Assembly (NCBI GenBank): GCA_023412805.1
Contig: JAEZRM010000144.1
Location: 1-64,000, forward strand
Direction: 5' to 3'
DNA: 64,000 nt
From: Pseudomonadota bacterium
GTDB taxonomy: Bacteria; Pseudomonadota; Alphaproteobacteria; Rhizobiales; Hyphomicrobiaceae
The notes below the pieces were generated by a model, which worked only from the letters and a program-made list of their open reading frames with translations, did no database searches and had not been told where the DNA came from. The first letter of the stretch is position 1, and each line of letters starts with the position of its first letter. Of this stretch, positions 36,656-45,236 are shown in pieces. A program made the position numbers and the translations under genes.

Positions 36656-38239
36656 TCAGCCGAGCCCCGCGATCACCGCCTCGACTTTCGTCACGAGGGC
36701 GACATTCTGCATGGCATATTCGATCGACGCCCGATGCCAGTCGGCATTCATGGTCGAGCAGCCGTCCTCCGGAATGACCATCACATAGCCTTTGTCGGCG
36801 CCCGTACGGGCCGTGTGCTCGATAGACATGTTCGTCCAGGCGCCCGTCTCGATGATGATGTCGCGGCCCTCCGCACGCAGGATCGTTTCGAGGTTCGTGC
36901 CTTCCCAAGCGCTCATCCGGGTCTTTCGGATGATGTGGTCACCCGGCTGTGCTTCGAGCCCCGGCACAGGCTCTGCACCCCATGTTCCCTCGACCATGGC
37001 GTTGGCATCGAGCGCGCCCTCGAAAAGTGGCGCGTTGAGCGTCATGTTGCGGCCATCCGCGCGGCGCGAGAACCACACGTGAATGACCGGCACGCCGCGG
37101 CGCCGGCAGTGCTCGGCGAGGCGCCGGACATTCTCGATGGCATTCTGCTCACGGCAGTGGATCGGTGAGCCGGAGCTGGCAAACGCACCGCCCTCCATCA
37201 CAACGTCGTTCTGCATGTCCTGGATGATCAGTGCGCAGCGCGAAGCGTCGAGCTGAACCTCACCGGCGACCGCCGCGTTCGACGTCGCGCTTGCTGCCGT
37301 CGTCGATGCGGCAGGGCGGGCGGCCGCACCGCGGGCGCGCATGAACGGCTCGCTGCGCGGCCCGACCTTGACGTCGATGGCGTAGACGGAGGTCGTCGCG
37401 CAGACATAGAGCGTGCGCCATTCCGGACCGCCCCAGTGCAAATTCGCACTGAGCTCGGGGATTGCCACGCGACCGATGTGGCGGCCGTCCGGCGCATAGA
37501 CCCACAAGCCACCCGGCGCCGTCACCCAGATGTTGCCCTCGGCATCGCACTTCATGCCGTCCGGCACACCGGGCTTCATCACATCGCGGATACCGCTTGC
37601 GAAGACACGCGCGTTCGCGAGCGTACCGTCGGCGCGGACATCGAACACGCGGATGTTGGCCTGCTCCGTGTCGTTGACGTACAGCTTGGATTCGTCAGGG
37701 CTGAAGCAGATGCCATTCGGCTGCGAAAACATATAGCGATCGACGAGCAGCTTCGGCTCGCGGCTGCCGGGCGCCAGGCGGAACACGCCCTGCCATCCGA
37801 GATCGCGCGGGCGTTCCACACCATAGTGCGGCATGCGGCCGTACCAGGGATCGGAGAAATAGATCGCGCCGCTCGAATGGATGCACAGATCGTTCGGGCT
37901 GTTGAGCTCGCGGCCCTCGAAATGACTGGCAAGCACGTCGCGCGTGCCGTCTGGCCGGAAACGGGCAATCGACGACGTCGCATGCTCGCAGGCGATCAGA
38001 TTCAGCTCGCCGTCGTACGTAAGGCCATTGGCCTTGTTCGACGGGCGCAGCTCATCGCGAACACCACTGCGATCAAGACGACGGCGCACATCGGCGGGCA
38101 TATCCGAAAACAGCAGGTATTGGTCGAGCGGGTGCCAGATCGGCCCTTCGGTAAACGTGAAGCCACTGCCGACCTGCCGCACGGGCGCGTGCTCATCGAT
38201 CAAGCGCCGGAATGCGGGATCGAGCGCGTCATGGGCCAT
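36656..38239 (-). CDS. SMP-30/gluconolactonase fused to isochorismatase-like hydrolase
   Basis: A 527-residue fusion. Residues 1-300 form a six-bladed SMP-30/gluconolactonase propeller (metal Glu in FTEGP, E31; NSPNDL; FSQPNGICFSPD). An Ala/Ser/Thr linker (304-326) leads to an isochorismatase-like domain with catalytic Asp in QDMQND (D341) and Lys in RKTRMSAW (K439). At the usual nucleophile NVCVE the protein reads NMSIE, so Ser472 replaces Cys. That resembles true isochorismatases, which lack the Cys, more than amidases. ATG 38239 follows GGGAG. It is the last gene of the 19-gene minus-strand cluster. Confidence 0.82.
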   Translation of the reverse strand: MAHDALDPAFRRLIDEHAPVRQVGSGFTFTEGPIWHPLDQYLLFSDMPADVRRRLDRSGVRDELRPSNKANGLTYDGELNLIACEHATSSIARFRPDGTRDVLASHFEGRELNSPNDLCIHSSGAIYFSDPWYGRMPHYGVERPRDLGWQGVFRLAPGSREPKLLVDRYMFSQPNGICFSPDESKLYVNDTEQANIRVFDVRADGTLANARVFASGIRDVMKPGVPDGMKCDAEGNIWVTAPGGLWVYAPDGRHIGRVAIPELSANLHWGGPEWRTLYVCATTSVYAIDVKVGPRSEPFMRARGAAARPAASTTAASATSNAAVAGEVQLDASRCALIIQDMQNDVVMEGGAFASSGSPIHCREQNAIENVRRLAEHCRRRGVPVIHVWFSRRADGRNMTLNAPLFEGALDANAMVEGTWGAEPVPGLEAQPGDHIIRKTRMSAWEGTNLETILRAEGRDIIIETGAWTNMSIEHTARTGADKGYVMVIPEDGCSTMNADWHRASIEYAMQNVALVTKVEAVIAGLG

Positions 38240-38291
38240 GGCTGCTACTCCCAGGAGATTCTTCTTGTTCAGCGCTGCGTGTTGGATGCGG

Positions 38292-39140
38292 TCAAACCGG
38301 GAACCAGTCGCGCCGCTGTACGGTCTGGCTGACCGGCCCCGGCACGGCGTAATCCATGCGCCCAACGACTTGGCCGCGCTCGATCCTCGCGGGCTTGTCG
38401 TGCACTGGTAGCAGGAACTTCGACGAATTGAGCAGCTTCTTGATCGCCGCCTTCTCCGAACGCTTCGTGCCCGCGTGATTGCCCGTCACCTGCACCTCAT
38501 GGGAGTAGATGACGTGATAGGGATCGATGATCTGATCCTGGAAATCGTAGATGACATCGCCGCAGATCGTGGCGAGCCCTTCCGCCGTCTCGACATGGAT
38601 GTTCATCGAGCCTTCGGTGTGCGCGTTAGCAGCTTCCATCACGACGCCGGGGATCAGCTCGATCGGCCCTGAGAGTTCCAGATCCTCGAGCCGCAGCGCG
38701 TGGCGCGTATGCAGCCGCTCAATGAGATGCTGGATATCGGGCTTCGGATACTGCGGATGCATAAGACCCGATACGGAGCATTCCAGCTCACGGCGGTTCA
38801 TCACGACCGTGGTATTCATCGGGAAATGATCATCCTTGCCGGCATGATCGATGTGCGCGTGCGTGTGGCAGACATAGCGGACATCGTCGACTTTCACACC
38901 GTGACGCGCGAGCTGGTTCTCGATCATGTTCTCGTGGTGCTGCAAGCCGCGCATCCCGAGCGTTTCCATGATCGCATTGTCGCGATAACCGGTATCGACG
39001 ACGATCGGATACTGCCCGCCGAGGATCAGGAAACCGTAGACCGGCACACGTTTCGTCCGCCCGCAGCCGCGGCCGAGCACGAGAAAGCTCGACTCCAGCT
39101 CGATATCGCCGAAGTCCAGCACTTTGATTTCCAGTGGCAT
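38292..39140 (-). CDS. Metallo-beta-lactamase-fold lactonase-like hydrolase
   Basis: A 282-residue enzyme related to AttM/AiiA-type N-acyl homoserine lactonases. The dinuclear metal motif is CHTHAHIDHAG (H94, H96, D98, H99), with later ligands in NAHTEGSMNIHV and CGDVIYD. In this cluster a catabolic lactone or thioester is a more likely substrate than a quorum signal. ATG 39140 follows GGGAG; the longer open frame upstream overlaps nothing recognisable. Confidence 0.78.
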   Translation of the reverse strand: MPLEIKVLDFGDIELESSFLVLGRGCGRTKRVPVYGFLILGGQYPIVVDTGYRDNAIMETLGMRGLQHHENMIENQLARHGVKVDDVRYVCHTHAHIDHAGKDDHFPMNTTVVMNRRELECSVSGLMHPQYPKPDIQHLIERLHTRHALRLEDLELSGPIELIPGVVMEAANAHTEGSMNIHVETAEGLATICGDVIYDFQDQIIDPYHVIYSHEVQVTGNHAGTKRSEKAAIKKLLNSSKFLLPVHDKPARIERGQVVGRMDYAVPGPVSQTVQRRDWFPV

Positions 39141-39156
39141 CCCTAAACTCCCTGAA

Positions 39157-40059
39157 TCACAGCCGGTAGACCCGACTCGCTGTGCCGTAAAAGATTGCGC
39201 GCGCCACTGCTTCGGCATCTCCGCCAGGCATCGGGCTCAGCTCTGCAACGCCCCGTCGATGTGCCGTGATCAAGCTCGCGTAGTCCGTCCAGAGCCTCTC
39301 GATCGGAAAGTTGGAGCCCCACAGGCAGCGCTGCGGTCCGAATGCGGCGACCGTCTCGCGGATCAATCGCGCGATGTGATCCTCGTCATTGCGATGAATG
39401 AATGTGCCGAAGCCGGAGAGCTTCGCATAGACATTGGGCTCGTTGGCCAGGATCGCCATGCCGTCGCGCCATTTGGACCAGCCGAGTGGAGATGTATCCG
39501 TCAGCATTCCCGCGTGCTGAAGGACGAACGAAACACGCGGACAGGCGTGCGCAAGCTCCGCCGCACCTCTCATTTGATCGTCGAACACCTGTAGGTCGAA
39601 CGACCAGCCGTAGTCGGCAAGCCGCGCGACGTTCTTCTCCACTTCGGGCTTGCGGCAAAGATCGGGATCGGCCGCAAAACGGTAGAGAAGATTCTCATGC
39701 CAGTGGAATTGCTGGCGCACGCCGCGCACACGTGGGTAGCGCGCGAGGCGATCGAGCGCCGGCCGCACATCCGCAACGGTCATGTCCGCATAGCCGACAA
39801 TGCCGTGCGGCCATCCAGTCTCGACCGCAACGGACTCGACCCATGCGACCTCGGCTTCGGCTTTATCGACGGGCCAGTTCGCCTGCACATAGACGGCTTT
39901 CTCGACACCGACCGCCGATGCCTCGGCCTTGTATTCGGACATCGGGTAGTCGCGGCGGATGGCCTCGTACGGACCGAAGATGCGCGGCTGCATGGGGCCG
40001 ACGAGCCACGGCAGATCGACCTGACGCCAGATGTGGAAGTGCGCGTCAATCGTTCTCAT
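39157..40059 (-). CDS. Amidohydrolase-2 family (TIM-barrel lactonase-like) enzyme
   Basis: A 300-residue metal-dependent hydrolase: N-terminal IDAHFHIWR (HxH on strand 1), RGVRQQFHWHEN, FVLQHAGM and CLWGSNFPIER (metal Asp position reads Asn) near the C-terminus. The layout matches 2-pyrone-4,6-dicarboxylate lactonase and fuconolactonase relatives. It overlaps the VWA gene by 4 nt, tying it to the molybdenum hydroxylase operon, and should act on that enzyme's product or a downstream lactone. Confidence 0.75.
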   Translation of the reverse strand: MRTIDAHFHIWRQVDLPWLVGPMQPRIFGPYEAIRRDYPMSEYKAEASAVGVEKAVYVQANWPVDKAEAEVAWVESVAVETGWPHGIVGYADMTVADVRPALDRLARYPRVRGVRQQFHWHENLLYRFAADPDLCRKPEVEKNVARLADYGWSFDLQVFDDQMRGAAELAHACPRVSFVLQHAGMLTDTSPLGWSKWRDGMAILANEPNVYAKLSGFGTFIHRNDEDHIARLIRETVAAFGPQRCLWGSNFPIERLWTDYASLITAHRRGVAELSPMPGGDAEAVARAIFYGTASRVYRL

Positions 40060-41153
40060 CGCCGTGACCCCTTGGCGAAGTCAAGGATCTCGCCGGCGAT
40101 CGCCTGCGGACTGCTGCCGTCGCCCAGCCGGTCGATCATCGGCGCGATCGCGCGCAGGGCTTCGGTTCGCGGCTGGAAGTGCGAGTCGCTCGCGAGCGGC
40201 GTCAGCCACAGCACGGACCACGCGAGCCCGTCGAGACGCTCCATGGCCTGTCTCAGCGTGTCCGGGCCACCGCGTTCGAGGCCGTCGGAAATCACGACGA
40301 CATATGCACCGCGTGCGAAACCGGCGAAGCGTGGCACCGACAGGAAGACCTGCAGCGCATCGCCAAGCCGCGTGCCGCCATCCCAATCGGCGACGAGGCC
40401 CGATGCAAGCTCGAGCGCCTGCTCGCGATTGCGGCGTCTGAGCGCACGGGTGACACGCGTAAGCCGCGTGCCTATCGTGAAGACCTCCACCTGCTCGCCG
40501 GCATTGACGAGCGAATGCGCAAGGCGCAGCGCGCCATCAGTGCCGGACTTCATCGAACCCGAGATATCGATCAGCAGCAGCACGCGCCGCTGACGCTCCT
40601 TGCGCGTCCGCCGCAGGAGACGCGCGACCTCGCCATCCCGCCGCATCATATGACGGAACGTGCGACGCGGATCAGCCATGCGACCCTTGCCGCGTCTCAT
40701 GCGGCGCGCACGGCGGCGCGGCAATGCGTGCGGCAGATCCTTGGCGAAGGCGCGCAGTGCTTCGTTCTCGTCATCGGCAAAGCGACGTGCAAACAAGCGT
40801 TCTGCGACCGATGCCTCGGCGCCAGATGGCTGTTCATCCTCGGGGGCGAGAATGGGCTCGAACGCGCCGGCATCGAAAGCATTCGGCATGTCCTCCGGAT
40901 CGCCGGGCGCCGGCGCTGTCAGCACGCGGCCGAGGAAGATCTCGTCGAACAGCGCATCGAACTCTTCGCGCCGCTCCGGCCACGGCCCGAACGTGGCATG
41001 AGCCGCGCGCCGGACATCCAAAAGGCTTCTCGGTCCGATGAGCCCGACGGCCGCAATGAACGACTGCGTCTGCTCCGGCGCGGCCAGGAAGCCTGCGGCC
41101 CGCAAGGCCTGCGCAAAACTGAGGAATGGCGTAAGCGGGCGCGGGAGCGTCAT
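40056..41153 (-). CDS. VWA-domain protein, CoxE-like
   Basis: A 365-residue protein with a charged N-terminal half, an Arg-rich RRRARRMRRGKGR patch (146-158) and a C-terminal von Willebrand A domain whose MIDAS is DISGS (196-200). CoxE works with the AAA+ protein CoxD to mature molybdenum hydroxylases. The adjacent MoxR gene overlaps it by 4 nt, exactly the CoxDE arrangement. Confidence 0.85.
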   Translation of the reverse strand: MTLPRPLTPFLSFAQALRAAGFLAAPEQTQSFIAAVGLIGPRSLLDVRRAAHATFGPWPERREEFDALFDEIFLGRVLTAPAPGDPEDMPNAFDAGAFEPILAPEDEQPSGAEASVAERLFARRFADDENEALRAFAKDLPHALPRRRARRMRRGKGRMADPRRTFRHMMRRDGEVARLLRRTRKERQRRVLLLIDISGSMKSGTDGALRLAHSLVNAGEQVEVFTIGTRLTRVTRALRRRNREQALELASGLVADWDGGTRLGDALQVFLSVPRFAGFARGAYVVVISDGLERGGPDTLRQAMERLDGLAWSVLWLTPLASDSHFQPRTEALRAIAPMIDRLGDGSSPQAIAGEILDFAKGSRR

Positions 41154-42031
41154 GCGGCGCTTCCCATGATCAGCCTGTCGATGTTCGGCGCGACATAGGT
41201 CAGATCATCCTGATCCTTCAACACCACGCCGATGGCACGCGCAAATGCGCTCGGCCATGGCACGCCCTGCTCGTTGAGTATGGTTGCGGCCTCAGCCCAC
41301 TCGACGGTCTCGGCGACACCGGGCGGTTTCGCGAGCGGCTCGGCGCGCAGACGCCCTACGGCTGCAACCACGCGATGCGCGGTATCGCGCGCGACAATGC
41401 TGGACCTCATCATCACGATCTCGGCTTCGAGCGCAGGGTCCGGATAGCCGATCCAGTGATAAACGCAGCGGCGCCGCAGTGCTTCGTGCAGCTCGCGCGT
41501 GCGGTTCGACGTGATGACCACGATCGGCGGCTCGGCAGCGCGGATGGTGCCGCGTTCGGGGATGGAGATCGAAAAGTCGGAGAGGAACTCGAGCAGAAAG
41601 GCTTCGAACTCGTGGTCGGAGCGGTCGAGTTCGTCGATCAGCAGGATGCGATCGCGCGGCGTCTGCAGCGCCAGCAGCATCGGCCGCGCCACTAGATACT
41701 CATCGGCGTAGAGGTTGATGTAGTCCGAACCCGCCTGTCGGATGGCGAGCATCTGGCGTGGAAAGTTCCACTCGTACATTGCGGCCGAGGCATCGATGCC
41801 TTCGTAGCACTGCAGGCGCACCAACTCGCGGCCCATCACCGAAGCGATCGCCTTCGCCGCTTCCGTCTTGCCGACACCCGGAGAGCCCTCGAGCAGCAGC
41901 GGCTTGCCGAGCGCAAGCGCAAGATACGCGGCCGTCGCGAGCCCTTCGTCTGCGATGTACTGCGCATCGCGCAGGGACCGCGCCAGCGGCTGCGGACCAT
42001 CGATGCCGAGAATGGAGCGGCGCACCGGCAT
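41150..42031 (-). CDS. MoxR/CoxD-like AAA+ ATPase
   Basis: A 293-residue AAA+ ATPase: Walker A GSPGVGKTE (49-57), Walker B ILLIDELDR, sensor-1 region VVITSNRTRELHEALRRRC. CoxD-type proteins act as chaperones for insertion or sulfuration of the metal centre of molybdenum hydroxylases. The gene lies between the split molybdopterin subunit and the VWA partner. Confidence 0.88.
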   Translation of the reverse strand: MPVRRSILGIDGPQPLARSLRDAQYIADEGLATAAYLALALGKPLLLEGSPGVGKTEAAKAIASVMGRELVRLQCYEGIDASAAMYEWNFPRQMLAIRQAGSDYINLYADEYLVARPMLLALQTPRDRILLIDELDRSDHEFEAFLLEFLSDFSISIPERGTIRAAEPPIVVITSNRTRELHEALRRRCVYHWIGYPDPALEAEIVMMRSSIVARDTAHRVVAAVGRLRAEPLAKPPGVAETVEWAEAATILNEQGVPWPSAFARAIGVVLKDQDDLTYVAPNIDRLIMGSAA

Positions 42032-42034
42032 TCG

Positions 42035-43072
42035 CTATCGCGCTCCTCGCGCGAGCCGTTGGCGAGGCTTCACACCGCCGTTTGCGCGAATGCCGCGAAG
42101 GATCTTCTCCGGCGTGATCGGCAGCTCGTCGATGCGCACGCCAACGGCGTCATAGACGGCATTCGCGACCGCCGGCAGCACTGGATTGGCGCACATCTCG
42201 CCAGGTCCCTTGCCGCCATACGGCCCGTCCGGCGCGGGGCGTTCCAGCACCGAGATATGATGCGGAGAAATGTCACCAGGGCCTGGCATCAAGTAGTGAT
42301 TGAAGTCGACAGGGCCATGGCTGCGGTCGGGATAATAGGGCTCGGTTGTTTCCCACAGGGCGTGACTCATGCCCATCCAGGCGCCGCCGACGAGCTGCTG
42401 CGCGACGAGTTTCGGATTGAGCGCGCGGCCGAGCTCGTAGGCCGATTGCATGTCACGCACCGCCACCTCACCGGTCTCGTCATCGACATCGATTTCGACG
42501 AGCAAGGCCGCGTGAGCGAAACACGAGACGGGTGTCATCTCACCGGTATCGGCATCGACCTCCGACAGCGGGATGAGGAAAATGCCACGCCCCGACACCG
42601 TACGGCCCTGCTTGAACTGCGCGGCCTGACAAGCGGCCATCGTGGTGATCGATCGCGACGGCGCGCCATTGACATGGATGTTGCCCTGGCCGTCTGTCAC
42701 GAGATCCGCAGCATTGACCTCCAGTTCCTCAGCGGCCGCTTCGAGCATCACCGAACGGGCCTCCTGAGCGGCCTGGATTACGGCATTGCCGACGCGGTGC
42801 GTGCCGCGCGAGGCGAACGATCCCATGCAGTGCGGGCCGGTGTCGCTATCTGCGGTATCGACATAGACATCGGCCACAGGCACGCCGAGCGTCTCCGCCG
42901 CGATCTGGCGCGTGACGGACTTCATGCCCTGCCCGAGATCGATCGACGAAAGCGCGACGGTAAACTTGCCGTCGGGGTTGGAGTGCACGAGCGCCTGGGA
43001 CGGGTCACCGCCGAGGTTCATGCCGATCGGATAGTTGATTGCCGCAAAGCCGCGGCCGCGATGCAGGCCCAT
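42035..43072 (-). CDS. Molybdenum hydroxylase, molybdopterin subunit, C-terminal half
   Basis: A 345-residue protein equal to the second half of a xanthine oxidase-family large subunit: GRGFAAINYPIG at the start, the cofactor segment SSIDLGQGMKSV (42-53) and the catalytic Glu in GKGPGEM (E292), which abstracts the proton in hydroxylation. Its ATG shares one base with the stop codon of the N-terminal-half gene (TGATG), so the two should be made in equal amounts and assemble. Nicotinate dehydrogenase of Eubacterium barkeri is a known case of such a split. Confidence 0.85.
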   Translation of the reverse strand: MGLHRGRGFAAINYPIGMNLGGDPSQALVHSNPDGKFTVALSSIDLGQGMKSVTRQIAAETLGVPVADVYVDTADSDTGPHCMGSFASRGTHRVGNAVIQAAQEARSVMLEAAAEELEVNAADLVTDGQGNIHVNGAPSRSITTMAACQAAQFKQGRTVSGRGIFLIPLSEVDADTGEMTPVSCFAHAALLVEIDVDDETGEVAVRDMQSAYELGRALNPKLVAQQLVGGAWMGMSHALWETTEPYYPDRSHGPVDFNHYLMPGPGDISPHHISVLERPAPDGPYGGKGPGEMCANPVLPAVANAVYDAVGVRIDELPITPEKILRGIRANGGVKPRQRLARGAR

Positions 43073-44763
43073 CAGCGCCTCCTGAGGCCGGAAATGGAAG
43101 AGAACCGCATGGCGCCCTGGCGCGGACGGTCGCCTGCATTGGCGGAGTCCGCTGGCGGCGGCGGTGGCGCGGTCGACTGCGAAGACGCGGCGGCGGCCGG
43201 TCTCGCAGGCGATGGCGCAGGCGGCCGCGTCGAACTCGCGGCAGCCGGCATCGTGTATCCCGGCATTTGAATGGGCTGAGCGGGCCGCCCCGCCGCGCCG
43301 CCCTTGCGCGCATAGCCGCCCGTGTCGATGCCGCTCACCACGCCCTTCTGGTCGGTTGCCGTGTGCGCCGGCAATCGACCGCGCTCACCGCCGCCATCAC
43401 GCAGCGATGATGCTGCGCGCGAGCTGGCTTGAAGACCGATGCCGGCCTTCTCGGCAACCACCTGGCAGCATTCGATGAGCGCCGTGTTCTTCGCTTCGCG
43501 GCGATGGGCCTTCATGTCGCCGTCGCGATAGGCGTTGAGAATGCGCAGATCGATCGGGTTCATACCGACGGCCTCCGCGACTTTGTCCATGTGCGCTTCG
43601 ATCGCGAAATCGACGCCTGTAATGCCGAAGCCTCGCATGGCCGTCGCGGGCGTCCGGTTCGTGTAGACGCAGTAGACGTCGGCGTAGACATTTGGGATCG
43701 TGTACGGCCCTGGCAGATGGCCGACGCCCTTGATGATCGCGTAGGACGAGAGCCGCGTGTAGGCACCGCTGTCGAAGTAGCCGGTAAACTTGCGGGCGAT
43801 GATGCGTCCGTCCCGCATCACGCCGTCCTTGATGTACCAGCGCTCGGCGCCGCGCGGTGCACCGACCTGCATTTCCTCCTCGCGATCCCAGGCGAACTTG
43901 CACGGCCGTCCTGTGAGCATCGCACCGAGAATTGCGAGCGGCTCATGCAGACTGTCGACCTTGCCGCCGAAACCGCCGCCTACCGTGCCGCCAACGAAGT
44001 GCAGACGATTCGACGGCATCGTCAGCAGCTTCGCGGCGGTGCCGAGCGAGAAGAACAGCGCTTGCGTCGAGGTGTAGCAGACGTAGCGATCGTTGGTTTC
44101 AGGCGCCGCGATGGCGCCGCAGGTCTCGATCGGCGCCTGCTCGATGGGCGACATCTGATAGCGCCCTTCGACCATGTGATCGGCGCGCGAGAATGCTGCC
44201 TCGACATCGCCGTAGCGCAACTTCTGATGATCGTACTTGCCGTGGTAGATAAACTTGTTGCTCGGATAGACGTCGCAGACGACGGGCGCGCCCGGCTTGA
44301 TCGCCTCTTCGACGTCGAGCACATGCGGCCGCACATCCCAATCGACGCGAACCTTCGCTACGGCCGCGCGCGCCTGCGCCTCGGTCTCGGCGATCACAGC
44401 GGCGACCGGCTCGCCCTTGTAGGCAACTTTAGTCTCAGCGAGCAGCGGCTCATCGTCGATGCCGAAGTCTAGAAGGCTCAGCAGCGTATTCAGATTGCGC
44501 GGCACGTCGCGCCCGACCAGCACGCGCACGACGCCCGGCATGTTCTGCGCTTCGGTGATGTCGATACGCCGGATACGCGCATGATGGTGCGGGCTGCGCA
44601 CACAGCGGATATGCAGCAAGCCGTCGAACAGGTGGTCATCGAAGTAAGGCGAGCGACCCGTGACATGACCGAGGATGTCCTGGCGCCGGGTCGGCTTGCC
44701 GATCTCGTTCAGATTATCGTCGCGCTCGTCGGCGAAGAACTCCTTGCGAAATTCCATCGTCAT
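43072..44763 (-). CDS. Molybdenum hydroxylase, molybdopterin subunit, N-terminal half with Pro/Ala tail
   Basis: 563 residues. Positions 1-443 match the first half of xanthine oxidase-family large subunits: GGTVGGGFGGK (258-268) at the dioxothiomolybdenum site and TAMRGFG (374-380). The CO dehydrogenase signature AYxCSFR is absent, so this is not form I CODH. Residues 444-563 are an unusual Gly/Pro/Ala-rich tail that ends SGLRRR at the stop codon. Overlap with the 2Fe-2S gene is 4 nt, and with the C-terminal half 1 nt. A frameshift origin of the split cannot be fully excluded. Confidence 0.85.
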   Translation of the reverse strand: MTMEFRKEFFADERDDNLNEIGKPTRRQDILGHVTGRSPYFDDHLFDGLLHIRCVRSPHHHARIRRIDITEAQNMPGVVRVLVGRDVPRNLNTLLSLLDFGIDDEPLLAETKVAYKGEPVAAVIAETEAQARAAVAKVRVDWDVRPHVLDVEEAIKPGAPVVCDVYPSNKFIYHGKYDHQKLRYGDVEAAFSRADHMVEGRYQMSPIEQAPIETCGAIAAPETNDRYVCYTSTQALFFSLGTAAKLLTMPSNRLHFVGGTVGGGFGGKVDSLHEPLAILGAMLTGRPCKFAWDREEEMQVGAPRGAERWYIKDGVMRDGRIIARKFTGYFDSGAYTRLSSYAIIKGVGHLPGPYTIPNVYADVYCVYTNRTPATAMRGFGITGVDFAIEAHMDKVAEAVGMNPIDLRILNAYRDGDMKAHRREAKNTALIECCQVVAEKAGIGLQASSRAASSLRDGGGERGRLPAHTATDQKGVVSGIDTGGYARKGGAAGRPAQPIQMPGYTMPAAASSTRPPAPSPARPAAAASSQSTAPPPPPADSANAGDRPRQGAMRFSSISGLRRR

Positions 44764-45236
44764 GCTCGCGCCCTCCCCTTGGCCGCCGCCAGAATGGCCT
44801 CGATAATCGGCTCATATCCCGTACAGCGGCAGATATTGCCCGAGATCGCCTCGACCACATCCTCACGCGTCGGCGTCGGATTGCGATCGAGCAGCGCCTT
44901 GGCCGAAACCAGCATCCCCGGCGTGCAATAGCCGCACTGCGCCGCGAAGTTCTCCATGAACGCTTCCTGCAGCGGATGCAGCGTGGCACCTGCGGCCAAG
45001 CCAGCCGCTGTCTGCACGCGCTTGCCTGCAACACTCTCGGCAAGTGTGAGGCAAGACAGATGCGTCTCGCCGTCGATCGTCACCGTGCAGGCACCGCATG
45101 TGCCTTGGCCGCAGCCATACTTGGGGCTGAGATCGCCGACGCCGCGACGCAGGAATTCGAGCAGGTTCTGGCCGGGCTCGGCGAAGGAAGCGCGCTCCGC
45201 ACCGTTCAACATGAACACTATGGGTGTCTTTGCCAT
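44760..45236 (-). CDS. Molybdenum hydroxylase, 2Fe-2S subunit
   Basis: A 158-residue subunit with a plant-type cluster (C42, C47, C50 in YGCGQGTCGAC; C62) and the helical domain cluster (C101, C104 in CGYCTPG; C136, C138 in CRCTGY). It passes electrons from the molybdenum site to FAD. The open frame runs further upstream, but ATG 45236, sharing one base with the stop of the FAD subunit, gives the normal N-terminus and length. Confidence 0.93.
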   Translation of the reverse strand: MAKTPIVFMLNGAERASFAEPGQNLLEFLRRGVGDLSPKYGCGQGTCGACTVTIDGETHLSCLTLAESVAGKRVQTAAGLAAGATLHPLQEAFMENFAAQCGYCTPGMLVSAKALLDRNPTPTREDVVEAISGNICRCTGYEPIIEAILAAAKGRARA

